Positions 13,736 to 26,260 of a stretch of DNA of 64,000 bases are shown piece by piece. Under the pieces are notes generated by a model. It was not told the origin of the DNA. It saw nothing but the letters and a program-made list of their open reading frames with translations, and searched no databases. Where the stretch lies: assembly GCA_900239685.1 (NCBI GenBank), contig OENT01000130.1, positions 62,001-126,000 of the forward strand. The letters are read 5' to 3'. This DNA is from Rotaria macrura (taxonomy: Eukaryota > Rotifera > Eurotatoria > Philodinida > Philodinidae). The position numbers and the translations under genes are program-made. Position 1 is the stretch's first letter. Each line of letters begins with the position of its first letter.

Positions 13736-15003
13736 TCATACTAAGAACAATACTATCAAGAATATACTGAGGATCACAGTACTTGAATTTATTCGTAAGG
13801 CGGCCGAATAATAGTGTCTATTTCTTGAGAGACTTATAATTGATCGAATAAAACTATTATAAGATCCAACGCGAGTATAAATTCCCGGTGTATTCGGTTT
13901 ACCACTAGAGTAAAAGAAAAAACAAGAAAATTTTTTCATTTTTTTTCATTGAAAAAAAATTCAAAATCATACCATGATTTACCAAATGATGTAATACCTA
14001 TTATTTCCCAACGGCTATCGGAATTCTCTACCATTAGTGGTCCGCCTAAGAAAACAAAATCATGCGATAATCAATTATGAATAAAAACGGTTCTTCATGA
14101 AATAAAACCTGAATCGGCTTGACACGTATCAACACCACCACTTAGTTCACCTGCACATATTTGTCCTTGAGAGTGAGTTACATAAATATTACATGGCCAT
14201 TTCGTTACTTCAAGTATAGGTAAAGCAACTTGTTTAAGTGATCCCGATGGACGGCCACCGAAATGTGTTGAACCCCAACCGATTGCAACAGCAGATGATT
14301 TTGAAGGTGGATAAGTTTTTCCAACAATATCATCCGGTGGTAAACAAATAGTTCCAATGCGAGGATTATTTTCTGGTACTGGTGAAGCTAATGTTATGAT
14401 AGCTACGTCATTAGCAAATGTTTCTGCATCAAATTGAGGATGTACATCAATCGATATGGCTGATATAGGATTCTTCTTCTCGTTTGTATAATGAATACCA
14501 GCTAATATATTGATGTCGGTAATTCCTTTGAAATCTTCGATACAATGTGCAGCTGTTAGTACGTGTCGTCTTGTTAATAGAACACCACCGCACAGATGTA
14601 GATCATTCAATGATCGTTTAGCTAAGGAAACCATCCATGGATATGAATGTGGCACAGCTTCTTGTCCTCCCATTATACGTCCAAATCGATTTGTAACTGA
14701 ACTTCTTCCACACGCCCAATTCGATAATTGATCGCCATGATATGCTGGTAAACTATTTTTATAAAAATTTGATGATGGCACATCATTCTTTGTCCAATAC
14801 CATGAATATGCTGATGGTTGTTGATCGGATGAATAGAACCATTTTTGATCCGAAATCGGTTGCTCGTACGTTTGCTGATGATAATAGAATTGTGGTTTAT
14901 TAAAAATAGTTTGATACTGTGTTTTAGAAGATTTACTTTGAATATGAATTATTATAGTAAAGAAAATAATAAATTGTAGATTTGAATTATTGAGCAAAAT
15001 CAT
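13736..15003 (-). CDS. Trypsin-like serine protease with C-terminal anchor-like tail
   Basis: Three exons on the minus strand: 14109-15003, 13973-14045 and 13736-13904, giving 378 residues. A hydrophobic signal peptide is followed by an 80-residue Q/Y/S-rich linker. Cys98 probably tethers the propeptide. The activation site is FGR-IMGG (cleavage after Arg109). The catalytic triad is His153 (TAAHC), Asp199 (NDVAI) and Ser298 (CQADSGGP). Asp292 in the specificity pocket predicts cleavage after Lys/Arg. CGKPNTPGIYTRV marks the C-terminal trypsin segment. The protein ends in a hydrophobic stretch (STVILSIFLIVLFLV), suggesting GPI or membrane anchoring at the cell surface. The residue before the conserved D-S is Ala296 instead of the near-invariant oxyanion-hole Gly193. 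A second protease of similar design lies 3 kb away on the same strand. Confidence 0.88.
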
Positions 15004-15023
15004 AATGATGAGTTTTTCGTTTC

Positions 15024-15031
15024 TTTTTATA
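15024..15031 (-). promoter_or_regulatory. TATAAAAA upstream of the first protease
   Basis: On the minus strand TATAAAAA sits 20 nt before the ATG at 15003. If it is a working TATA box, transcription would begin at or just before the start codon, giving a nearly leaderless mRNA. It may equally be chance in AT-rich DNA. Confidence 0.25.
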
Positions 15032-17254
15032 CATCAACCAACCATATTTGTCAGTTAACATATCTTCTGCAGTGACATATTATTTTTTTAACTGTAGAAA
15101 AAAAGAATCTGTCGAGAGAAAAAAACCTCTTTTTTTAACTTATAATTATTTCTCGTACTTCTGTTCTGTTCTCTGATGTTGTGACAGAAAGAGAAAAAAA
15201 AACGTATTTTTCATGTTCGCCTTTCGCTGTCACCGATTTGGTTGCGAATAAAAGAGTCGATTGCGTTATTTTAATAATGAATGCCGTACAGTATTGAGCG
15301 TACACAATTAGCGTGCGCAGCTGTTTTATATGTGCTATTTCCTCTGTCCTTGTTCATTGTAAGCACTAGGATTTCGCTTTGTTCAGTGTCATAAAGGTCA
15401 AATTATATGTACGAAAAAAAAAAACCCGAAAGTCAATATATATTCTAATAAATCGTATCACCATAGACAAGTGATGTAATAAAAATTATTAAATAATTAA
15501 CAAAAAGGATACCTTGAGGGACTATTTTGTTTTCATGTTCGGTCTACTGTCTTCTCGATGAATATAATCGGTAAAAGTATCATACATTATTATTGTAACA
15601 AGGAAAAAGAAGTAAAAATTCTTGGAATGTCATGCGTTCCTAAATACAATTTTTTTCGCATGATTGTTTTATAATTTATATATGTATAGAAATAGGATGT
15701 ATTGAGTAACTTTTAACGAGTCTTTAAGTGCGATGGCCTCAAAAAGTACATCACATGATCATAGGATGATCAACATATACAGGTATGTCGATTCGATTTG
15801 TATGAAGGAAATCAAACGAGAGATTATTCATAGAAGACATCCTGATTACATAGAATTCAAACACTTTCGGTACCTCAGCTGTATACAATAAATATTTGTC
15901 GTTTTTAGAAGAGCACTCTGAAAGAATGCTGTTACTTAGCATTTTCTTTTCATTTAATCTTAGACGTTATTATTCATAACGTTCTTAGAATTGAAATTGT
16001 CGTTACCGTTTATACTTTTAATAACGAGTCTATTTTAATTCTTTTAAATCGTAGCCACAGTTTTATGATAACATTGAAAATGTCCAACTGATAATTTACC
16101 AGTTATTGATCATCATTGTAACTTTTAATATTGTGCGATCTGAATCTAAAGATATTTTTAGATACTTCTCTTATTTTATCTTTCAGGTAGTAAAAATATC
16201 TACCGATTGCAAATGATGTAAATAACTATTTCAAATAACAATAGAATCGAACTTAATCATTCGAGAGATCAACGAAACAAAACAATATGTAAATATTGTT
16301 TAATACTACTGTTTTATGTTTTACAATTTGAAGTTTGATAGACGAGAACAGAAAGTGTTATTGATGGGTGGTACAGAAGTTTCATATTGACTTTTCTTAT
16401 GATATGAAAATTTCTCTACAATATTGTTTCGACTTCATAGTTCTCCGTCTTGGTAGAAGAGTGAAATATCTTGAATAAATTTTACATGAAAATTTTTCAT
16501 TGAACATGTTTCTGAATGTTAATAAGAAAATTGAGAATTCAATTCATTACCATACTCTTTAATAATTTTATTGAACTTAGAAAATTTTTCATATTTATTC
16601 GTATCTTTCGAGTATTTACATTAGAGCCAATGAACACGACTGATAGAAAAAAAAAACCAAGCAGATGTTTGACATAACTATTTCATTACACACAAGAATA
16701 ACTGATTTTATGAAATTATCTATTATCAATATCTTGATCATCACCGTCGATTCCACTCGAAAGAATAAAGCTAAATTCGATTGAAAGGAAATATTTCGCA
16801 CAGCAAGAAACTTTATTTTTATCAAGGCAAAAAACATCCTATGAGTTGTCTACTTAACAATAGTACTTGAAATACGAGAAAAATTCTCAAAGAGATAAAC
16901 AGAGTCTTTTTTGTCTACTCTCGCTTGTTACATGATTCTTTGCTGTACCTCATAAAATCCTATAACAATGTTTCTTCAAAAGCAGTACTAATAGTTAATG
17001 TTCTGTTTGCTTTAAAAAAGTTTGTGAGTGCTTGTAGATGGATGAACTCCATGGTTTTCTAAGAGATTTCAGAGATTGTCCTATCAAGTATGATCATCAT
17101 AAACACGAATGACGTAATAGATATGAACGATGAATTTATTTTTGACATTTTCTTGTTATACTGAACGCGTCCATGAAGGAGGTCAAACAACGGGACTTCC
17201 ACATAGATGTTCTTTACGAAAGACTTATATTCATTTTGAATATTTAATCAGAAT
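15032..17254. other. Gene-poor region between protease and secreted-type gene
   Basis: No gene supported. Homopolymer A and T runs are frequent. Minus-strand frames near 15751 and 16616 lack family resemblance and splice partners. Confidence 0.5.
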
Positions 17255-17774
17255 ATGAATTCAACATCGGTTGTTCTCTTCTTACTGGTCAGTATACTTT
17301 CTTCAAAAACGAATTCTCACTACTTAGATTATTTCTATTCATATTTTTATCAGATTATTTTGGTCACGATTGTTATTTCGATACCAGTTGGTTCAAATAA
17401 TTCTGGCAAACCATATCAAAAGTCAGGATCACCAGATGATCACATTGACTTTCATGGACGAACGAATGAATAAAAAAAATGGAAACGAAACACGTCATCA
17501 TGATGACACAGCAAGTAGCAGCAATGAATTTCAACGCTTCCCCGACGGATCGAATAAGGAGGATTTACCAAAAAGATCTGAAAAATCATGTGAAAACGAT
17601 AATAAAGACGATGGTGATTTACATGATCAATTGGATTTGCCTACTGTAATACCTTTTCATGATACTCATGATAAATCAAAAGGTGTAACTCAACGACGAG
17701 AAGTTTACGATCATCGAATCTTTAAAGAGACTACTCAGAAAAGTAAACTTTTCAATAGTTTAAACATGAAATAA
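17255..17774 (+). CDS. Putative small secreted or membrane-anchored hydrophilic protein
   Basis: The ATG at 17255 opens with a hydrophobic leader (MNSTSVVLFLL). A GT-AG intron of only 40 nt, 17288-17327, is in phase 0 and shifts reading into the long downstream frame that ends at 17774, giving about 159 residues. After a second hydrophobic and aromatic stretch (IISIHIFIRLFWSRLLF) the rest is very hydrophilic, rich in D, E, K, S and H (for example RHHDDTASSSNEFQRF), with no cysteine pattern or domain I recognise. Unspliced reading from the same ATG gives a 72-residue peptide instead. The short intron is credible because the protease gene at 18086 has one of 39 nt. The gene lies between two proteases on the other strand, but no functional link can be shown. 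Confidence 0.4.
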
Positions 17775-18085
17775 ATATGAAATTTTAATTTAGTACGACT
17801 CAATCCTAGTTCATAGTCGCAAAACAATTATTTAATAACAAGTAAATGTTGAAATGATTCAATTTACAATAGCATATCTACTTCTTGATTTAGAATGATA
17901 TAGCGACCAAGATTAATAAAATCTTAATCAGAACGGAATATTATGCTAACTATTGATCCTAAATCTAACATTTTATTTCACTTATTATATTTTAAATTAT
18001 GGAAAATAAATTGAAATCAGAGAAAAATCTTTTTATTCTTGTTAAAAATATCAATTCGATCATAAACAATTCCAGTTGATGTATT
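17775..18085. other. Intergenic, convergent 3' ends
   Basis: AT-rich spacer between the putative secreted-type gene (+) and the second protease (-). Nothing recognisable in it. Confidence 0.5.
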
Positions 18086-19151
<1,066 letters not shown>

Positions 19152-19362
19152 ATTGATTATTTATATTGATGTAGATTGAATTTTTCTTAACAACACAGAG
19201 TCTTTTCAGCAAGCATCTGTCCATAGTTCTCATGATAAAATAAATATTCTGACGTCAACACAATATGCTTTTATTTTATTGTATCAGGATAAATACAAGA
19301 TAAAAATAGAAATACAAGTAAAACATTTATGATATTCTGAAAATAACGTCTGTTGCTTAAAA

Positions 19363-20001
19363 TTATTTACGATATTCTGGATGTTGAGAAAAATAATTTT
19401 TAACTAATTCAAGTGATCGACTTCGATGACTGATTTGATTCTTGTCTGATTTATCCATTTCAGCAAATGTTTTATTACCCGGTTGTCCTTGTATAGTATC
19501 CGGTTGAAATATTGGATCCCAACCAAATTGACTTGGTCCACGTGCTTGAACGATACGTCCTGGACATCGGCCATCAAAAATAATCGGTTCACTTGTTGGT
19601 CCAGTACAAAATGCGAATACACATTGAGCATATGCTGTTTTATCATCATAAGCAGAAAGTAATTTATTTAAACCATCATGACCTAGTTTATCTAAAAACC
19701 ATTTTATGTATGGTCCCGGAAGACCATGTAGAGCGTTGAAACATAATGATGTATCCTCAATTAAAACTGGACCATTTATACGTTGAGCAGCTAATTTTGC
19801 TTTTTCTTTAGAAATTTCTTCTGGTTCACCTTGATATTCTGGCACTATGAAATAAATGAGTTGATAATAATGAGTTTAATTTATGTACATCTAATACACA
19901 CGATCAAGTTCAGCTGATTTTAAATTAGGACATACATCTGCCAATATTGCTTGAACTTCAGCTAACTTATTCTTATTGCCTGTAACGAAAGTTACTACCA
20001 T
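19363..20001 (-). CDS. ITPA: Inosine triphosphate pyrophosphatase
   Basis: Two exons, 19902-20001 and 19363-19844, give a 193-residue protein, close to the 194 residues of human ITPA. It hydrolyses ITP, dITP and XTP to the monophosphates plus pyrophosphate in the cytosol, keeping deaminated purines out of nucleic acids. Family signatures: [12 protein letters not shown] at the N-terminus (nucleotide-binding TGN-x-x-K), [12 protein letters not shown] across the splice junction, [20 protein letters not shown] (substrate and metal site), [15 protein letters not shown] and the terminal SHRSRSLE. The start at 20001 is preferred because residues upstream in the same frame are a low-complexity poly-Phe reading of a pyrimidine tract. 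It lies downstream of the SOCS gene on the same strand. Confidence 0.95.
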
Positions 20002-20050
20002 CGTTTTGATGCACGGTAAAAGTAAAGAATAATAACGTGTTTGCGTTCCG

Positions 20051-20085
20051 CCTTGCAAGAAGAAGAAGAAAAAGAAGAAGAAAGT
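20051..20085 (-). promoter_or_regulatory. Pyrimidine tract and splice acceptor before ITPA
   Basis: On the minus strand a long CTT-rich pyrimidine tract ends in GCAAG, with the acceptor AG at 20052-20053. This leaves a 50-nt 5' UTR before the ATG at 20001. No matching upstream donor was identified, so the site may accept a spliced leader in trans or close a 5' UTR intron. Confidence 0.45.
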
Positions 20086-20362
20086 CAATTGAAAGTTTTT
20101 CGAGTATTGTTCGTTGTCAAGGCAAACAAAATCTCACCTTTTCATACCAACAAGAACGATATAAATATCGTAATTAGATATTGAAATGCAACCGAAATAC
20201 GTATGATTCACCATAGCGTCAGATAGAAAAGATATTTCACAATTATCTTGCAATTATATTTATTATTATAATTATTATTGCAAACAAACATAAACATATA
20301 CGTATAGAATAAAGAAAAACAAAAATATGTAAAGGCACTTTATAAAAATTCATCAACGAATA
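20086..20362. other. Spacer between ITPA and SOCS genes
   Basis: AT-rich spacer. On the minus strand AATAAA-like strings lie about 90 nt after the SOCS stop codon (TTTATT around 20268 on the plus strand) and could serve as its polyadenylation signal. Confidence 0.45.
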
Positions 20363-21756
20363 TCAAATATCTGATGAGAGTATATTTTCCGTATATATTT
20401 GTGGTTCTTTAAGAAATCTTCGTAATCGTAATGGTAGATCAAGATCATCAATACGATCACGGCGTATTTGCCGATGAATTACAAACCGGGTTATATGTTT
20501 TAATGATGTCATGTAAGTATGACGTGATACTGGATATAATAAACGAACAGGTGTCATCGGTTGACCTAGAACGAAAACAAAACACCCTAATTCAAAACTA
20601 AGATTTTCGATTAAAAGACAGATACAGACTACAAATACTTTCGTGTTAGAATAATAAACAGTGCAGATTTCCTTTATTCTTTACTTGTTGAGAGTACGAC
20701 TATATGAAACATAATACAAGAGATTAACATTCTTATCTATGTTCATACTACTAGTATTAAGAGAATATATGACTTGTTTTAATTTTACAAATCGAAAGCA
20801 TTCTAACATCTGAACTATCTCTTCATTGTAGTTTGATTGATATGGAACTGTCATTAAATAAATATTTTTGTGTCGGTAATTTTTGAAATTAGAAGAAATA
20901 TATTTACTAAAAATAAAATGTTCATCGGATTTGATTCAATTCAATTCAATTCTTCGTTATGTATTTGTTTCCCACTCACAACCTTCACTTCTTGAGCTTC
21001 ATACATATTTCTAATACTAAAGAATTGAAAATCCACCTCCCTATTGATCGATATCAACCCTGAAATACTTAAACCTACAGTTCATTCCTTCTGTAACGAA
21101 CATTCAATGATGAAATGTTAATGAGACAATATTATTTTTCTTTTTGTAAATACAAACCAGGTATATTCGATCGAATAAAAAACATAAATTGACCCGATTT
21201 TGAATGTTGAATTATATTCTCGATGAATTCGACAACATCAGATGATGTACATTGTGATTTTGAACTACTACGATAAAAACCGAATGAATCTACAAAGAAT
21301 ATTTTGCTTTCAAATTAATTTGAAACATTAGAAAACGTAACGATAAAATGAAATCGATACTCAACTGTTGCTATGTTCAATTCTCGTATGATGAATATTG
21401 CCTTGTGATTTAAAAGTGACTGCAAGGAAATAGTGTCGATGATTACTATCACGAACAATGAATGAATAATCTTGTTTATCTTGAAGTAATCGTTCAGCAT
21501 CAATCCAACTTAAAGGACCCCAATACCAGCCAACCTTTATAAAAGAGATAGTGAAAAAGATTCAATACAAGAAGTCAAACAGAGAAATTTATTAAAATTC
21601 GATTGACATACTTCTTTTAATCGTTGTAAACTATCTAATTGAGCAATCATCGGAGATTTATTTTCATTATCTAGAAATAGAAAAGAAAACATATAGAATC
21701 CATGTAAATATTCAATCAACTTTCGAACCTGTCAATAGTTCTGCCTTAGTATTCAT
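20363..21756 (-). CDS. Compact SH2 and SOCS-box protein (SOCS family, SOCS6/7-like)
   Basis: Five exons: 21729-21756, 21612-21670, 21366-21534, 21158-21289 and 20363-20565. All junctions are in phase and give about 196 residues. The SH2 domain starts at VGWYWGPLSW (from residue 30) with the phosphotyrosine-binding Arg57 in FIVRDS. It continues with HTRIEH, DVVEFIE and GQFMFFIRS. The linker TPVRLLYPVSR is the SOCS6/SOCS7 signature. The C-terminal SOCS box (LKHITRFVIHRQIRRDRIDD, then LPLRLRRFLKE) would recruit elongin B/C and a cullin-5 ligase. Such proteins bind phosphotyrosine receptors or substrates and end signalling by ubiquitination. Unlike vertebrate SOCS6/7 there is no long N-terminal extension, so the protein has the size of CISH/SOCS1-3 with SOCS6/7-like sequence. 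Further 5' exons are possible but were not found. Confidence 0.9.
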
Positions 21757-23945
21757 TATAACTATGTAATGTTCGATCAGATTATCTGTCGTTATCAAGG
21801 GAACATAGAAATTTCAGTCGATTCATTTGATAGTCCATATCGATCAACATATATAAAAATATCGCATGAAGAAAAAAATATATACGGTAGTTATTTTTGT
21901 CTTTTCATATGCTTGTCTATAAAACGTTCAATCGCTCAACAAACTAACCAATTACGCGATTTTAGATAGATGGCACTAAATTAGTACATATATGTATATA
22001 TGTACCTTGATGAACGAGTGAACGTTTGTTGTTTTTCAGCGTAACGCGTTTATCGTTGAAATCGTTTTAGTTGAAACAATTACTAAGTACGCAATGATTA
22101 ACGAAAAACATCTCGTTATAGTTTAAACATGACAAAAATGTATATAAATAACTTTAAGAATATTGTGCGGAGTAAATATGTTGATCGTTCAGTATGCAAT
22201 GGTATGTTATCAGCTTTTTGACAGTACGTAAAATTAGTTAAACAGTAACACGGCATTCTTGTTAACCTCGAATATTTCAAATCTCCGTTCAATATATACT
22301 TTGTTTTCTTCTCCCTCGATAAACATATATAGAAGAAAGTGTCACTCAACTACACTGTGTGATTACAATATTGTCCATGTAATGGCTATACGGGAACAAT
22401 CTCAATTAATATTCGTTACAAGAACAGTCACAACTTGTATGTCAAGACATATGGTTGTTGATACTGACGAAGAAAATTCTGCTGTTAACGAAACAACTAA
22501 CATTAGTGATTCAGATGATATGTTCTTTGTTACTACTAGTTCAACGAATTTACTTATCTTCTGGTCATCTTCTTGATAATGATGATTTTCTTGTCATCGT
22601 AGCAAAATTTCAAAATCTTTATCATTAATGAACGGTTATACAGTGCAAGAAAAAATATCCTTGAAGGTTTTCATTCTTGACAAAGAAATAATGATGGAAT
22701 TTCGCTCAGTTTTATTCAATAAAAATTACTATTCATTCTTTTCGTTTTAAGCTTTATTTTATGACTTCGAATTATTCAGATTTCATAAGATAAATCATAA
22801 CCAACGATAGTTATCTTCTATTCTTCTAATCATGTTATATTCATTAAAGTAAAAATTTATCTGATGAAATAAACAAAACAGTGTACAAGAATGCTCTATC
22901 TTCCACTATAGGTAGCATGATCGATTTGCATAAAAACTTCTCATACGGATTTAAACATCTCGCATGTTAATTCTTCTTCAAACAATCGAGATAGAAACGT
23001 ATGCTACAGATAGTTTGAACCGTCTAAATTTAAATATATTCAGTATATAGATGATGATTGACACGAAATAATATATGGTATTTGTGATGTCAGAAAGAAA
23101 CAAAATATCCTAATGAAGCAAACAATACAGAATATAAGAGAGTCAGTAAATATCAATATATTATGTTTGACATCAAGCATTTGTGCAATTAATGTGACAA
23201 TCCATTAAAAACGGGTGATATCAATTACTTCTCTGTATTAACCTTCGTTTTCTATTAAATCTGTATGAGTGAGAAGATTTTCTGTCATAAAGCAACTTAA
23301 TTTTCTAATAGGGAAAACGTAAAATGATTCAAAAAAGAGTAGGCCAGTGCTTTTTTTGTATCCATCTGTCATTGTGTGTAGTTTTTATGACCTTGTTTGC
23401 ACATCATGCATCTAATGTTAACTATTTGTCTGACGCAAAAATTGTTTAGCAGGAAGTTCGCTCATCTGTTTCCGATGGATGAAGATAATAATATTAAATT
23501 GACGTCATATACCAGTGAAAATAAATCATTTAATAAAAGCTGATAATGCTCAAATACTTCTCGAATCTTAAATAGAAAACAAAAAGTAAATTTCATTATG
23601 GAACGCGATTTTTCTCCTTATGATATATAGAATTTATTGCATTTCATCGTATGATATGTTTTGCTTTTGAGAAGAATACACGATTCGATAAATTGTCGAA
23701 GTTGAATAATTTAAACTACAGACTATTTTATGTTCGGACAGTGCAAATTGTTTCGGGATAGTTACTATAGAGTTAACACATTAATTGGTAAAATCGAATC
23801 GTTCATCACACAACACATCGTTTGAGATAATCGAAGTTCATGATGGGCTCAACATATCTGATAATGATGCCTAGTACATCGATAGTGAAGTTGATTCATC
23901 GAAACAATGCTTACATAAATGACACATTTTCTCCATTTTTTGTAT
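21757..23945. other. Gene-poor region
   Basis: No firm gene. A plus-strand frame from 22382 to 22576 encodes a 64-residue hydrophilic peptide (starting MAIREQSQLIFVTRT) with an acidic S/D/E/T-rich middle. It could be a small gene but matches no family I know. The rest is AT-rich with short random frames. Confidence 0.4.
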
Positions 23946-23959
23946 ACTCAAAAAGTCAG

Positions 23960-24488
23960 TACACTCTAGAATCGTTCAGTGTGTCCGGTCGTCCGTTTAC
24001 ACGATAACTCTTTACAAATACATTCGATTGAGCTGAAATTTTGTGCACAAAATTGCCTCATCAATATTTCGGTTGAGTTCGAAGATGAAAAGGATCCGGC
24101 AAGAAATGACTGAGTTATCAAAAAAATTGTCATTATTGACCAAACAATCCCTGACGGAGTGTACAGGGAGTTTTTCAAAAAAAACTTTTTTCTCTGAATT
24201 ATCCACAACGTATATAAAGCGACTCAGTCTTTAACGTTGATTACGAATCTGATATTAGTTTTGAACGAAATCGAGCTTTCTTAAAGAACATCGCCCGGAA
24301 AAAGTCTGGAAATGCACAAAAACTGCATCCAGAAACCAAATGCCTAGATATGTCTGAGATGACTACTACTTGTGTGGTTTCCCAAAAAGGTTTACCAAGA
24401 TACTTCTTTCGTGCATACATTCTAGAATGACTGATTTGTCGCATTCACTTTTTGAAGTACACATAACTCTCGGACTTATAAGTCCGAG
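23960..24488. repeat. Decayed coding-like block ending in a palindrome
   Basis: This half-kilobase is less AT-rich and more complex than its surroundings, with interrupted coding-like stretches. The clearest is plus strand 24239-24433: an open frame without ATG reading DYESDISFERNRAFLKNIAR onward to a stop, with ordinary protein composition. A perfect 20-bp palindrome follows at 24469-24488. The upstream part, 23970-24230, is broken by stops in every frame. A decayed mobile element or dispersed repeat is the simplest reading. I cannot name the family. Confidence 0.4.
24469..24488. repeat. Perfect 20-bp palindrome
   Basis: CTCGGACTTATAAGTCCGAG is its own reverse complement with no spacer and no mismatch. 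It contains two GG and two CC in AT-rich DNA. It could be a symmetric protein-binding site, the inner edge of a mobile element, or the root of a cruciform. Confidence 0.7.
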
Positions 24489-25829
24489 GTTTTCACATCT
24501 ATTTATTATATCATTTGACAAGCAAAGACCCATATCCAATCGTCGGTGAATCGTACTATCATCTAAATGATTGAAATCGAAATCAGGCTCATACTTACAT
24601 AAGTTTTGATTGATGAGCACTGATCAAAGAAAAACGCCTGTTAAATCAACGTACGTTTAGAAGTACTTGACATTTTTCATACGCACACTTCATCGAGATG
24701 GGGCTAAACTAATCAATGTGACATTTATTCAATTTTGCCTACTTTGTTTTGCTCATACATACTCAATCATAGACATAATCAACAGTGAGATGCATTCAAC
24801 TTGTTTCTGCTGAACAAAATCAACTTAGTTAAATTTAGTGTTTAAAAACTCAACATTTCTTGGATATCAGTTATTTTGTATCGAACGAGAACAGCGTTAT
24901 AGCTTAGAAAAAGAAGTAAGTATACAATGTAATTAAACCGTAATGTTTATTTTTACAGCAGATTAGATATCAAATTGGCCTGAAATGTTGCGAAAGAAGA
25001 ATACAAATTGAATCTATCATGAATATTGATGAAAAGGGTAGTTGACTTGCTGTATTACTCATCGAGATGTTTTGACTGTTTCTGGATAGAATGAGTTCTG
25101 GATTGGGCTGTCGTTAGTTCTGTAATTATAAACAGCTTAATTATTTCTATTATCGAAAATATAAATTAACTCAAACTACGATGCGTTAACTGTGAAATTC
25201 TGATCACAACACTTTTCTGCCTAAGAAAATCAAGTCAAGCAAACGATGTTCGAAAACCGATAATAGATGCTTTGTATTCGATACGTGCTTTAATAACAGC
25301 AGTTTAATAGTTGGACGGTGAGGGTATTCACTGATCGGTATTTCGGCAATATTAAGAATAGAAACTCGCCTTGGAGTCTTCTTTCATCTAGTTACATTGA
25401 AGGAAACAAATATTCACTGTTTATTTGATAACAAAGGAAGCAAATTTATAAGAGCAGGTAAAAATTTAAATGGATTTTCTTCGAACATCCAGTGGCAAAA
25501 CTGATAACAGTTATCATATAGTGGTATTATTATTATTATTATTATAGAAATGGAAATATGATTTCATCATTTAAGTTATATCTGTATAGTCGGGGCAGAG
25601 AGTTCATACGCAAGTCACATAATGTTTGAGCAAAGATAACTGAAAAGATAATTAGCAATCAAAATTTGTTAGGAATAATTTCATCTGAATTAAATTTAAT
25701 GTTTTGCAATTTTTGTATCTACTTATCAGTAGTGAAGTAGAGTGAAACTATAGGCCATAGTTCAAACGGAAATTAAAGCACTGTCTCGCCACAACGACAC
25801 CACTATGATTACTCTTAAGATTTCATCTG
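24489..25829. other. Gene-poor region
   Basis: No gene supported. A TTA trinucleotide run lies at about 25524-25546. Confidence 0.45.
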
Positions 25830-26260
25830 AAAATAACTTATCTCAAACGAGTGTATTTCAATTACAAGAAGTACAAACGTTTGAATATGTGCTGTTTGAT
25901 TTTCTAGAATAATGATAAGAGGTTATTTTGTCGCTCGGAGAAACCCCCGATCAATTCGATGAACATCATAATTATGTTAATGTCCTCAAGGTTATAACAG
26001 ACAACACTGGAAACGCTGATACATTCACCGGTTTGATGGGTGTTGTAACCACTAGTGGCTTCTCTTTTCTACTAACTGATGGTGATGCCTTACCGACAGC
26101 TAGTGGTTGATGCAGTTTATTAAGGTGCTGATATTACTGATCACATTTTGGTTGATTCATACTTAAAGAAATTGGACACAGCTTGCCAATTTGATGAGGT
26201 CAATGTTTTTCAATGAACTGATCATCTTCAACAAATGATAGAACACATGCAAAGAAATTA
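25830..26260 (+). pseudogene. Decayed protein-coding fragment (unrecognised)
   Basis: Coding-like segments occur on the plus strand in changing frames. The first, near 25850-25910, reads FQLQEVQTFEYVLFDFLE and then a stop. The second, at 25931-26110, contains DNTGNADTFTGLMGVVTTSG and TDGDALPTASG. The third, near 26130-26215, contains DITDHILVDSYLKKLD. Together they suggest one original reading frame broken by stops and small indels. Composition is balanced, unlike random AT-rich frames. I do not recognise the family. A dead transposon or a retired gene are both possible. Confidence 0.4.

Noticed and set aside
14510..14731. 73-codon frame opposite the first protease
   Set aside because: It is the antisense shadow of the protease exon, which has full trypsin motifs on the other strand.
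21769..21969. 66-codon plus-strand frame just beyond the SOCS start
   Set aside because: No family resemblance. It overlaps the presumed promoter of the SOCS gene and has AT-driven composition.
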